Assembly (NCBI RefSeq): GCF_963678635.1
Contig: NC_087064.1
Coordinates: 59,964,338 to 60,024,337, forward strand
Source of the DNA: Symsagittifera roscoffensis
Lineage: Eukaryota > Xenacoelomorpha > Acoela > Convolutidae
DNA: 60,000 nt
Direction of reading: 5' to 3'
The translations under genes and the position numbers were made by a program. A model generated the notes under the pieces. That model saw only the letters and a program-made list of their open reading frames with translations, had not been told where the DNA came from and made no database searches. This document shows positions 22,801 to 34,500 of the stretch, piece by piece (within the stretch, counting starts at the first letter, position 1; every line of letters starts with the position of its first letter).

Positions 22801-25150
22801 CTATGAAGCAGTGTTCAAACAAGAATCATGGATTTACGAGACGAAAATATTGTTGAGATTTTTTAAAAAATGTCCTCCTATGCGCCATATAAAGTACAAA
22901 AAGATAGATTTCATTCCTGGAAACATATCAATTATTTCAAACAGCCCGCTTCAACCCATTTGGAAAGGTTGTAAGAGCGATTGAATTTCCGGTTATGCGT
23001 TAATTGCGCCAAGTATATCGCACACTCATTGTCCCAAATTGACCATTTTTTCAATCCTCAAACCCTCGTAACTGTACGAAAACTGATCACGGGTGAAATA
23101 TCTTTTTCAAATTGAGCTCAAGACAACAAAAAAAATTTCGGTTGATAAAAATTATTTTCTCAATACTTCTTAGATAAAAAGTCAATTTTAACAAAGTTCT
23201 TTCTTTTCTGGAAACAAAGAAGACTGCTCGAATCATGGCAAAGCCTTGAATATTCCGATTGTCTTTTGAGTTCTATGGAGCAGTGTTCAAACAAGAATCA
23301 TGAATTTACAAAACGATAATTTTTTTGGAGATTTTTTAAAAACCGTCCTCCTATGCGCCTATAAAGTACAAAGTGATAGATTTCATTCCTGGTAGAATAT
23401 CAATTATTTCAAACAGCCCGCTTCAGCCAATTTGGAAAGATTGAAAGAGCGATTGAATTTCCGCTTATGCGTTAATTGCGCCAAGTATATCGCACACTCA
23501 TTGTCCCAAATTGACCATATTTTCAATCCTTAAACCCTCGTAATTGTACAAAAATTGATCACAGATGAAATTTCTTTTTAAAATTGAGCTCAAGACAACA
23601 ACAAAAATTTCGGTTGACAAAAAATTATTTTGTCATTACTTCTTAGATAAAAAGTCAGTTTTAACAAAGTTCTTTCTTTTCTAGAAACAAAGAAGACTGC
23701 TGGTATCAGGGCAAAGCCTTGAATATTCCGACGGTCTTTTGATTTCTATGGAGCAGTGTTCAAACAAGAATCATGAATTTACAAAACGATAATGTTTTTG
23801 AGATTTTTTAAAAATTTTCCTCATATGCGCCATATAAAGTACAAAGTGATAGATTTCATTCCTGGTAACATATCAATTATTTCAAACAGCCCGCTTCAAC
23901 CAATTTGGAAAAAATGTAAGGGCGATTGAATTTCCGCTTATGCGTCAATTGCGCCAAGTATATCGCACACTCATTGTCCCATATTGACCACCTTTTCAAT
24001 CCTTAAACCCTCGTAACTGTACGAAAATTGATCACAGATGAAATATCTTTTTCAAATTGAGCTCAAGACAACAAAAAAAATTTCGGTTGATAAAAAATTA
24101 TTTTGTCAATACTTCTTAGATAAAAAGTCAACTTTAACAAAGTTCTTTCTTTTCTAGAAACAAAGAAGACTGCTTGTATAAGGGCAAATCCTTGAATATT
24201 CCGACGGTCTTTTGAGGTCTATAGAGCAGTGTTCAAACAAGAATCATGAATTTACGAAACGATAATGTTGTTGAGATTTTTTAAAAACTGTCATCCTATG
24301 CGCCATATAAAGTACAAAAAGATATATTTCATTCCTGGTAATATATCAATTCTTTCAAACAGCCCGCTTCAACCAATTTGGGAAGATTGTAAGAGCGATT
24401 GAATTTCCGCTGATGCGTTCATTGCGCCAAGTATATCGCACACTCATTGTACCAAATTGACCACATTTTCAATCCTTAAACCCTCGTAACTGTACGAAAA
24501 TTGATCACAGATGAAATATCTTTTTAAAATTGAGCTCAAGACAACAAAAAAGTTTTCGGTTGATAAAAAATAATTTTGTCAATACTTCTTAGATAAAAAG
24601 TCAATTTTAACAAAGTTTTTTCTTTTCTAGAAACAAAGAAGACTGCTCGAATCAGGGCAAAGCCTTGAATATTCCGACGGTCTTTTGAGGTCTATGAAGC
24701 AGTGTTCAAACAAGAATCATGAATATACGAAACGATAAAATTGTTGAAATTTTTTAAAAACTGTCCTCCTATGCGCCATATAGAGTACAAAAAGATAGAT
24801 TTCATTCCTGGAAACATATCAATTATTTCAAACAGCCCGCTTCAACCCATTTGGAAAGGTTCTAAGAGCGATTGAATTTCCGGTTACGCGTTAATTGCGC
24901 CAAGTATATCGCACACTCATTTTCCCAAATTGACCATTTTTTCAATCCTTAAACCCTCGTAACTGTACGAAAACTGATCACGGGTGAAATATCTTTTTAA
25001 GATTGAGCTCAAGACAACAAAAGTTTTTTTGGTTGATATAAATTATTTTGTCAATACTTCTTAGATAAAAAGTCAAAATTTGTCTTGAGAAAAAAAAACA
25101 TATTGAGCACAAATATTCCGTAATTTTCTTCAACAATCGGAACAAAAAGA
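19875..25150 (+). repeat. 473-bp satellite array, 11 units, derived from foldback element arm
   Basis: The anchor AGACTGC recurs at 19911, 20394, 20857, 21330, 21803, 22276, 22749, 23221, 23694, 24167 and 24640: a period of 473 bp (first two steps 483 and 463). Each unit holds the family end hairpin followed by the arm sequence (GCGCCATATAAAGTACAAA, CCGCTTATGCGTTAATTGCG, ATTGATCACAG, TTGAGCTCAAGACAACAA), so the satellite is one arm plus end of the element at 1-1222. Diagnostic variants sort the units into types 1, 2, 3 and 4 in the order 1-2-2-2-3-4-4-1-2-3-4, which is a higher-order repeat. No gene lies inside. Confidence 0.9.
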
Positions 25151-25825
25151 TTGCGCGCATAAGATTTCAGCATTATTGTGAAGAGTCTGATAGTTTTTTG
25201 ATAGTTTTGAAAAAACTGAGAAGTGTGGATTTTTTTAGTTATCCCCCCTATGTCATGTGAGGCATGACGTGATATTTGTTGCTTCTACAGTTGCGTACTT
25301 AAAAGAGCTAACTACTTAACTCAGCTCAAATTGACATGAAAATTACGCTTTGAAAGGATAAAACACAGCGCGCGTTAATAAACGTGTTTTAAGTAGTTCC
25401 ACATTTAATCCCCTAAATTAAGAACAAATGGCTGAAAGCAAAAATTATTTGTAGTTTTGAGCTTTGGAAACTCTTATCTTTTAGAAAACTTGCTAAGAAT
25501 GACTGATTGATTAATCAAAATTTGTCTGAGGAAAAACTACGCAGATACAAATCGGAACAACAAAAAAACCGGAAAAAACTGAAACCTAGAAATGTTCGAC
25601 ACTCATAGTAAAATAGACAAAAAATGTTAAAAAAAAAGAATGACCAACAAAACAAAAAAATATCAAAAAAAAAAAAGAAATTCAAAAAAATTTCAATTTT
25701 TTTGCAGAGAGTTTTTTTGAACTTTTGAAGTTTTTTGTTTTGACATGGCGCTAAAAATATTCAAAAAATATCTTTTTGTGAGTAAAATTATGTTTTCATG
25801 GACTAAGTTGAGCATAAATAAGCTA
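25151..25825. other. No gene seen
   Basis: AT-rich DNA with A-rich runs after the satellite array. No frame with coding character and no repeat I could match with confidence. Confidence 0.4.
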
Positions 25826-26060
25826 GTGTAAGACTGCTCGCTCGCATTATTCGCTCGAATTTGGACAAAAAATCAAAAAGTTTAAACCCGTTTTTCTCAA
25901 TTTTGGGACAATTTTTTCGAATAACGGCTGAAAGAGCTTTAATATGATATATAATTCTACCCGTTCCATTTTTAACTTGTGGTACTTGGTTTTGCGAGGA
26001 AAACAAAAAGAAACAAACGAAAAAAAGCTAAAGCACTCACAAATACAAAGTTCCCCCTTT
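25826..26060. repeat. Dispersed repeat, CGCTCGAA family, copy 2
   Basis: Starts with AAGACTGCTCGCTCGCATTA followed by TTCGCTCGAA, then TATGATATAT and an A-rich end, as at 4048-4260. Purely a repeat; no product. Confidence 0.5.
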
Positions 26061-27157
26061 TTTCAAATGATTAGGACGACAACATAAGTTAGCGATAAAC
26101 ACTGACTTTTGCTCACAACACAATTGTTGCCGAATGTAAGCACATCGGAACGGAACGAAGCCACGCAGGCATAATCTACTTTACCAATGCCGCGTTTCAA
26201 GTTAATGTTTCAGTTTGCTCATTGTTTTAAGAATGCTTTAAAGTCGGTCTGGGGTGATTATTTCTAGTTGAGATATTTTTCTTATGGAATCGGTGATGCA
26301 GTTGAGTAAATCATTGAGACTTCTTCAAATAGACGCTGACATGATAATAATTCTTCCAAGTTTCAAACATCCTCAAAGTCCAACTTTCTTCTCAATACAT
26401 AGTCATCCAAGAGCCTTGCTCAAATAAATTTTACCATTTTTTTCTCTTGCAAAATTCATTTTGTTTGCTTGAAACTAAAAATCAAAAACGCCTAAAAAAT
26501 TAAAAAGTCGAAAGGAATAAACAAAATAAGAGGCCCAGACCAATTTTTTTTGCAAATTACTGAGAGACATTTTGTTTACCGCCTCATTAGGCAAGAGCCA
26601 TAAAAATATTTATAAAAAAAATTGAATAAACAAACCACTCATAATGATGTAAAACGCGAAAATTCGGAAAGGATACAATTGAGTAAAAATCACGAAAGAA
26701 CGACTTATGTTCTGCTCATCAGTTTGTTTCAACATTGATACAGTGCTAAGGTCAAAAGTTTTTCCTTACCCTAAGCTTGAGTCTCTTTTTAAAAAAGTAT
26801 CTTCAAATTTCAATCACTCTTTATCCAGCAAATCTGTTTTAAAAAGCAGGTTATTTTGAGTAATTTTTATCTGACCCGCACTTTTGTAAGCAACAAGCAG
26901 CATATGAAAAATTTCCCAAAATTTATGAGGTTTCAAGGTAACAAAGTGAGCTCGGGTTTTTGAAGTCGTCAATCTTAATAAAATTGTTCCTATTTTGGTA
27001 GGTCCGCTGACCCTCCTGCTGCATTTTTCCTGTCGAAAAAGAAAACTTTGCTTCATTGAAAAGGTTAAACCGCGCACTTAGTGTCCTAAGAAATGATTGC
27101 AATGGGTAAATTTTATCACCATTTAAAATATTCATTATTCAGTAATCTTATTTGACA
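26061..27157. other. No gene established
   Basis: Minus-strand open frames at 26814-27135 overlap each other in two frames and show no domain. They may include parts of untranslated sequence of the minus-strand gene at 27.6-28.7 kb, but nothing decisive is visible. Confidence 0.35.
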
Positions 27158-27266
27158 TTAAGAATCTCCTCTTCGTTCTTCTTTGTCTGCCTTCTGCTTC
27201 GTGTGTTGTTTCTGATCACAGTATTCTTTTGGAAGCAACAAGTCACATATAAGTAATGTTGCTTTG
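27158..27266 (-). other. Possible additional terminal exon, minus strand
   Basis: A good acceptor (CTTTTTTTCAG on the minus strand) is followed by a frame of 36 codons with lysine/glutamate-rich text (KEYCDQKQHTKQKADKEERR) ending at a stop. It lies downstream of the minus-strand gene in the same orientation and could be an alternative last exon, but no compatible donor was proven. Confidence 0.25.
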
Positions 27267-27598
27267 ACCTGAAAAAAAGCGATTGGTTAGTTAAGTCTCT
27301 ATCACTCAAATGAAGTGTAGGTAAATTGAGCGCCCATGACAGGCCAATTTATTGATTGGTATGGCTCTTTTTCCGCCCCTCCACCCAACCTGTAAAGTTT
27401 TCAACTAAACATTTTGCTTACATTGTTCACATAGTCCGATTGCTATGATAACTGACATGATGACTAATTAGGGCATGGAAAACGTTTTTGGTTTTCATAA
27501 AGCCACTTGTTACACACAAAAAAATGATGCTCGTGTGAGGTGGGGGAAGGGGGGGGGGTGAGGAAGGAAAAACAGCCATTAACTGGTATTCGATTACT

Positions 27599-28669
27599 CT
27601 ATGGAACCTCAAACGCAGGGTAATTTTCAACAACTGCATTACACAAAGCATTCAGAAATTACACAAAGTTTTCAAATGATAAGAGGTAATAAAATTATTG
27701 AAGCGCACCCTGCTTTTTAGGGAAATGGCGTCTTCCTTGGAATTTATCGGACTGAATATCCAAGGCTTTTACTCCGAACGGCTCTCGCGGTTCGTTCACA
27801 CCCCCGTTTCTTGGCGGATCGAATGCGTGGCTCTCCCAATATGGTATTCCGAAGTGGCGACTTTCAGGGTGTTCCCAAGTTCGTTTCAGATCAGCCTCTA
27901 CTGCACAGTATGACTCACGTTCAATATACAGCAGACGCTGTCTCTCAGAGCCCTGAAAAAAAAACAATAAAACGAAGTGTTAAAACTAAAAGAAGGTTTG
28001 GGGTTCGATCCGTGCAGAGGCAGAAACAAACTTTCAAAAACTCTTTGCTGGCCTAAAAAATGCAGCCGCGCTTTTAAATTCATGCCGGCTGTTGCAGCGT
28101 TTGATTGGATCATTAAATTCAACTTTTCAGGCCCCCAAACTTCATGATCCACATTCGAACTCTCCTTGTCCTCCGGTTTTAGTTTCTGGCATTCCTCACT
28201 TCTGAAGATTTTTGCAATTACATTGAAAAAAAACAACAAACATTTACCAATTAGTTATAAAATAGTACTGATAACTATGGCGAGCACCACTATGAGGTCG
28301 CAATAAAATCTCTGATTTTAATGAGGTACCTTTTCTTATTAGGAGCGAGTCAATTTTAGGAGCGGAGGGAAATAGTGCGCAATATAGCCATCAAAAATGA
28401 CAACAATCTTCCCTTCTGAAAGTTACATTTCTTCAAAAAAGTCATAAAATGAAAACTTAAAATTTACCTATATGCAAAAAAGTGAGCGAGTTCAAAATCT
28501 TTCCTCAGCCCTCAATTTTAAACGAAAATAAAATTCAAAAATTCACCTGGAAAACCGTCCTTGAGGCCCCTGATGCTGCCTGGCTAGATTTCCTAGAATT
28601 TTGTTGCGACTGTTGATTACTGCCATTTACCTTCTGATTACTGTTTTTGCTGCCATCAAAATTCACCAT
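27599..28669 (-). CDS. Unidentified multi-exon gene (minus strand)
   Basis: Pieced together by eye. Exon 1 runs from an ATG at 28669 to 28547 (41 codons, N/S/Q-rich, MVNFDGSKNSNQKVNG) with donor CCAG/GTGAAT. A short middle exon, proposed at 28185-28141, encodes KLKPEDKESSNVDHE. Exon 3 starts at 27952 after TTTTTCAG and encodes GSERQRLLYIERESYC, then LKRTWEHPESRHFGIPYWES and HAFDPPRNGGVNEPREPFG. It either runs to TAA at 27697-27695 or splices at 27709 to a small exon 27633-27599 (ENYPAFEVP, stop) across a 75-bp intron. Phases agree throughout. Exon 3 is much richer in G+C than its flanks and reads like a compact conserved protein. No domain is recognised and no function is assigned. Exon 3 is the firm part; exon 2 and the 3' end are uncertain. 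Confidence 0.55.
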
Positions 28670-29080
28670 TTTGTTGTTATTGTGGATTTTTGCTGATATA
28701 TCTTCTTGCTTATTCCGTGTTGAATGAATAACAGAGGTGAATATTTTATTTATGGCTCATTTTTCTGTGCGCCTGATATGGATGGTTGATTGCAAATTAC
28801 AACAATATACAGGTTTTTCGCATATACGGAGTTCGGGTATAAACAGACGCTTTTATCCTAGCAGTTCATTAAGAACTTTTATATAGTTCAGATTTATAAG
28901 GTTTTAAGGCGCTTTTCACCTTAAAGTGCATTCAACTTTCAAACAGCTTCAAAAAATAACTAGGTGCTTTCATTGAAAAATCGACGACTCAATGTTCGGG
29001 GACGGCGGAGGCACTCAATTATGTTGCCATTTTTTAAAATCAAAGTGTCTTCCCTTCGCTTCTATTTAAAAACAGCCTTT

Positions 29081-30198
29081 CCCGCACTGACAGAAATGGT
29101 TTCCGGCCAATTTAAATTAATTTTAAATCGATTTTAAATCGATCCAAATCGATTAACCATGTACATTTTACGAACTTAAATGGATTTTAAATCGATTTAA
29201 ATCGATCTTTTTGAAAATTTTAAATCAATTTAAGTGTCTAAAAATCGATTTAAATCGATTTCGATGGATTTTCCGACTCACTAAAATCCATCCGAATCTC
29301 ACTTAAATCCATTTTAAATCGATTTAAATCGATATTTTTGAAAATTTTATATCGATCTAAGTGTCTAAAAAATCGATTTAAATCAGAATCGATGGATTTT
29401 CCGACACATTAAAATCGATTTTTTGCTAACACGGCGAAAAAAACATACCCTTCAAAAAAATTGTTGCCATTTTTTATTCTCGATTTTTTAGATATAAACA
29501 CTCGTGCCAGATATTATAGAATTCAATAAAATGATCCACATAAATCAGGTTTTAAACTCAAAAATTTGCAATAAAATCATAGAAAACGATTGTAAATCCG
29601 ATTATGGGCAAAATCTTGTGTAACAAACTAGAAAAGGGTTAGGTAAAATTAAATTGTGATCTCAATAATATGCAATAAAATTATAGAAAATCATGAAAGT
29701 AAATCAAATTTTAAGCAACAACTTATGAAACGAATCAAGCAAAGGGTGGGTTAGACTTTTATCGATATTTTGGTCTTTTTATTTGGTCTTTTTATGCTAC
29801 AATACGCTATCGATGTAAAATGAAAAATGATAGGCAAGAAATAAATGCAATAAAATTTTGAAACTGATAAAACTCGAAAAAAAATCAATTTAAATTGATT
29901 TAAATCCGTTTTAATCCCCTTAAAATTAAAAACAATTTCGGACTGGAAAAAATGCATTTAAAATGATTTAAAATCGATTTGGATCAATTTTTTAGCTGGG
30001 ATTTAAGATCAATTTAAATCGATTTTAAACCGATCCAAATCAATCTTCAGCTCTTTAATTTAATCTTCGTACTTTTTTCATACTAAAACCGATCTAAATT
30101 TAATCAACGTACTTTTTTCATACTAAAATCGATTTAATTTTAATCAACGTACTTTTTTCATACTAAAATCGATCCTAATCCATTTTTGTTAGTGCGGG
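29081..30198. mobile_element. Terminal-inverted-repeat element rich in ATCGAT/TTTAAA palindromes
   Basis: Begins CCCGCACTGACAGAAATGG and ends with the near-complement CCATTTTTGTTAGTGCGGG. The 1.1-kb body has no ORF of note but is packed with GATTTAAATCGAT blocks, many extending to the perfect palindrome ATCGATTTAAATCGAT. Near the right end, three 40-bp subrepeats start with CGTACTTTTTTCATACTAAA at 30068, 30108 and 30148. It is a non-autonomous DNA element by structure. The target-site duplication is not obvious. Confidence 0.65.
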
Positions 30199-33113
30199 TT
30201 CAGACTGATCTATATTAAAAGTTGTTACCCGTGACGAGTGTAGGGGGGGGGTAAACATTATAGTAAACAATTCACAAAAAGTGTAGTAAACATTTTATGT
30301 TGGCAAAAAATAATCATTTTTTGAACAACAACAGTTGAATAGAATGTAAAAAAAATGAATTTTTATACATTTTTGAATGTTGAAAAAATTGATGAAAATG
30401 CTCTAAAAATCCGTTTTCATGGATACATGGGTCATGAAAATTGACTAAAACGGTTAAGTTTAGTGTCGATTAACCATGTACTTTTTACGAACTTAAATGG
30501 ATTTTAAATCGATTTAAATCGATCTTTTTGAAAATTTTAAATCAATTTAAGTGTCTAAAAATTGATTTAAATCGATTTCGATGGATTTTCCGACTCACTA
30601 AAATCCATCCGAATCTCACTTAAATCCATTTTAAATCGATTTAAATCGATATTTTTGAAAATTTTATATCGATCTAAGTGTCTAAAAAATCGATTTAAAT
30701 CAATTTCGATGGATTTTCCGACACATTAAAATCGATTTTTTGCTAACACGGCGAAAAAAACATACCCTTCAAAAAAATTGCTGCCATTTTTTATTCTCGA
30801 TTTTTTTGATATAAACACTCGTGCCAGATATTATAGAATTCAATAAAATGATCCACATAAATCAGGTTTTAAACTCAAAAATTTGCAATAAAATCATAGA
30901 AAACGATTGTAAATCCGATTATGGGCAAAATCTTGTGTAACAAACTAGAAAAGGGTTAGGTAAAATTAAATTGTGATCTCAATAATATGCAATAAAATCA
31001 TAGAAAATCATGAAAGTAAATCAAATTTTAAGCAACAACTTATGAAACGAATCAAGGAAAGGGTGGGTTAGACTTTTATCGATATTTTGGTCTTTTTATT
31101 TGGTCTTTTTATGCTACAATACGCTATCGATGTAAAAAGAAAAATGATAGGCAAGAAATAAATGCAATAAAAATTTGAAACTGATAAAACTCGAAAAAAA
31201 AATCGATTTAAATTGATTTAAATCCGTTTTAATCCCCTTAAAATTAAAAACAAATTCGGACTGGAAAAAATGCATTTAAAATGATTTAAAATCGATTTGG
31301 ATCAATTTTTTAGCTGGGATTTAAGATCAATTTAAATCGATTTTAAATCGATCCAAATCAATCTTCAGCTCTTTAATTTAATCTTCGTACTTTTTTCATA
31401 CTAAAACCGATCTAAATTTAATCAACGTACTTTTTTCATACTAAAATCGATTTAATTTTAATCAACGTACTTTTTTCATACTAAAATCGATCCTAATCCA
31501 TTTTTGTTAGTGCGGGTTCAGACTGATCTATATTAAAAGTTGTTACCCGTGACGAGTGTAGGGGGGGGGGTAAACATTATAGTAAACAATTCACAAAAAG
31601 TGTAGTAAACATTTTATGTTGGCAAAAAATAATCATTTTTTGAACAACAACAGTTGAATAGAATGTAAAAAAAATGAATTTTTATACATTTTTGAATGTT
31701 GAAAAAATCGATGAAAATGCTCTAAAAATCCGTTTTCATGGATACATGGGTCATGAAAATTGACTAAAACGGTTAAGTTTAGTGTCGATTAACCATGTAC
31801 TTTTTACGAACTTAAATGGATTTTAAATCGATTTAAATCGATCTTTTTGAAAATTTTAAATCAATTTAAGTGTCTAAAAATCGATTTAAATCGATTTCGA
31901 TGGATTTTCCGACTCACTAAAATCTATCCGAATCTCACTTAAATCCATTTTAAATCGATTTAAATCGATATTTTTGAAAATTTTATATCGATCTAAGTGT
32001 CTAAAAAATCGATTTAAATCAATTTCGATGGATTTTCCGACACATTAAAATCGATTTTTTGCTAACACGGCGAAAAAAAACATACCCTTCAAAAAAATTG
32101 TTGCCATTTTTTATTCTCGATTTTTTAGATATAAACACTCGTGCCAGATATTATAGAATTCAATAAAATGATCCACATAAATCAGGTTTTAAACTCAAAA
32201 ATTTGCAATAAAATCATAGAAAACGATTGTAAATCCGATTATGGGCAAAATCTTGTGTAACAAACTAGAAAAGGGTTAGGTAAAATTAAATTGTGATCTC
32301 AATAATATGCAATAAAATCATAGAAAATCATGAAAGTAAATCAAATTTTAAGCAACAACTTATGAAACGAATCAAGCAAAGGGTGGGTTAGACTTTTATC
32401 GATATTTTGGTCTTTTTATTTGGTCTTTTTATGCTACAATACGCTATCGATGTAAAATGAAAAATGATAGGCAAGAAATAAATGCAATAAAAATTTGAAA
32501 CTGATAAAACTCGAAAAAAAAATCAATTTAAATTGATTTAAATCCGTTTTAATCCCCTTAAAATTAAAAACAAATTCGGACTGGAAAAAATGCATTTAAA
32601 ATGATTTAAAATCGATTTGGATCAATTTTTTAGCTGGGATTTAAGATCAATTTAAATCGATTTTAAATCGATCCAAATCAATCTTCAGCTCTTTAATTTA
32701 ATCTTCGTACTTTTTTCATACTAAAACCGATCTAAATTTAATCAACGTACTTTTTTCATACTAAAATCGATTTAATTTTAATCAACGTACTTTTTTCATA
32801 CTAAAATCGATCCTAATCCATTTTTGTTAGTGCGGGTTCAGACTGATCTATATTAGAAGTTGTTACCCGTGACGAGTGTAGGGGGGGGGGGGGTAAACAT
32901 TATAGTAAACATTTCACAAAAAGTGTAGTAAACATTTTATGTTGGCAAAAAATAATCATTTTTTGAACAACAACAGTTGAATAGAATGTAAAAAAAATGA
33001 ATTTTTATACATTTTTGAATGTTGAAAAAATCGATGAAAATGCTCTAAAAATCCGTTTTCATGGATACATGGGTCATGAAAATTGACTAAAACGGTTAAG
33101 TTTAGTGTCGATT
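29150..33113 (+). repeat. 1.32-kb tandem triplication of the palindrome-rich element
   Basis: Three units in direct tandem: the anchor AACCATGTAC at 29155, 30472 and 31791, and the closing block AGTGTCGATT at 33104. Spacings are 1317, 1319 and about 1323 bp. Each unit contains the element lacking its left terminus plus about 270 bp of flank (30199-30465). Copies differ at only scattered bases, and a G run grows 9, 10, 13 (at 30243, 31561 and 32881). The duplication is recent and non-coding. Confidence 0.9.
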
Positions 33114-33482
33114 ATTTTCCATGAAACTCTAGTGCGGGCACGGTATATATAATTAAAGCTCGGTATATTGAATCGTTATAACACGCGTAAGCGGCAAATC
33201 ACTGCGTTCCAAATCAAACTGATGCAAGAAAATTAGTCGTAATATTAGCATACAGAACACTAAAATAATCTTTTTGTAATTTACATTAACATGTGGAGGG
33301 ATAAAGAAAAAAAATGGATAAAACAGCTTTTTCAATTTCTTTTCCAATTATTTGATCTATTTTTAGACCAAAAAAATTTCAATTAGCTTCAAACTGCAGT
33401 CATAGCTATAGCGACTGCGTTCTGATGTCTCAGTCTCATTATACTTTTCAATCGGTCTTCGTTTTTTTGATGGTTAATGCAA
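33114..33482. other. No gene seen
   Basis: Contains a stray CTAGTGCGGGC near 33129 that resembles the end of the element at 29081-30198. Otherwise unremarkable AT-rich DNA. Confidence 0.35.
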
Positions 33483-33930
33483 CAAGACTGCTGGTATCAG
33501 GGCCACAACCTGAATGTTCCGACTGCCCCTTTATCGTTTATGCAGTCAAACTTATCCTGATCATTTTTCAATTTTCTTCTAGTTTTTTTTGAAAATCATC
33601 CCCCCAAGCGCTATTTACAGAATAAATTAATAAATTTCGTCTATAGCAAAGTGTTAATTGGACCAAGAGGCACGCCTCAATTCAATATAGAACGGTTTAT
33701 AATAAATCGGATTAAATCATTGATTTTGCGTTGGTAGCACGAATTCCGCCTGTTAACTATCCCAAATTGACGAACTTTGAACCACCAAAAACTTACGCAA
33801 AAGCACAATTGAAACCATTTCCTACATTTGAGCTTGAGATAAAGAATAACTTTTAGCAGATAAAAAAATGTCCGCCAAAAATAGCTGGTTGTAATTGAAC
33901 AATAAGTCAATGGTAAATATGTAAATAATT
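33483..33930. mobile_element. Diverged half copy of the foldback element family
   Basis: Opens with AAGACTGCTGGTATCAGGGC and TGTTCCGACTGCCCC, followed by the CATCCCCCCAAGCGC box, a GGCACGCCTCAATT box shared with 19380, and TTTGAGCTTGAGATAA near 33826. This is the arm order of the family, but strongly decayed. Confidence 0.55.
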
Positions 33931-34183
33931 AAAACAAGCTCAAGGTATGGTTACTGCATGCGTAGTACCAGAACAAGGAATCAACAACCAAATAATTTCT
34001 TAGATTCAGCTGCACTATGCTGCCGAGAGAATGTAAGGTTTCAGACAAAGCCCGTGACAACACTGATGTGGGATTTTCATTAAAAAGTGCGCACGAAGTT
34101 TGTGATTTTTTGCACTACCAATTCGCTCGCATAGATATTTTTGAATTATCGCAATTTTTGATGTTTTTTGAACCATATATCAA

Positions 34184-34500
34184 ATTTCATCTTTGAACGA
34201 GTCGGTTTGATTTCCACTGTAATGATCGTGAGAGGGAAAGGTAACTTTTAAGATGCATTTTTTCGGATCGATAGAGTAATCTCCCCACGTAATGACTAAT
34301 TGAGCTATTTCCTCCCTTATTTCAAAACAATAAAACGATTCAAAAGACGTTATCAAACAGAAGCAGTTAGGTGATGTATTCATTGCATGCAATAAATTGG
34401 CTGATAGAACTTTTTTTATGAGTTTCGAACAAAAAATTTGAGAAAAATCAGTATTGTTTTTAGAAAAATTTAGTTTTTCTAAAGTTTTTGCTTAAACGTA
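34184..34500 (-). pseudogene. Conserved unidentified fragment, copy 1
   Basis: The minus strand encodes FEIREEIAQLVITWGDYSID, then PKKCILKVTFPSHDHYSGNQ and TDSF. A second copy at 41410-41706 encodes a closely similar peptide, and the two DNA segments are about 80% alike by eye. Upstream of this stretch the two copies disagree in frame and copy 2 has an in-frame stop. I read both as relics of a repeated gene or element protein. No family recognised. Confidence 0.45.

Noticed and set aside
19875-25150. CRISPR array
   Set aside because: The repeats are 473 bp, adjacent and without unique spacers; this is satellite DNA.
27698-28056. Plus-strand open frames opposite the minus-strand gene
   Set aside because: Shadows of exon 3; the minus strand has splice sites and sensible protein composition.
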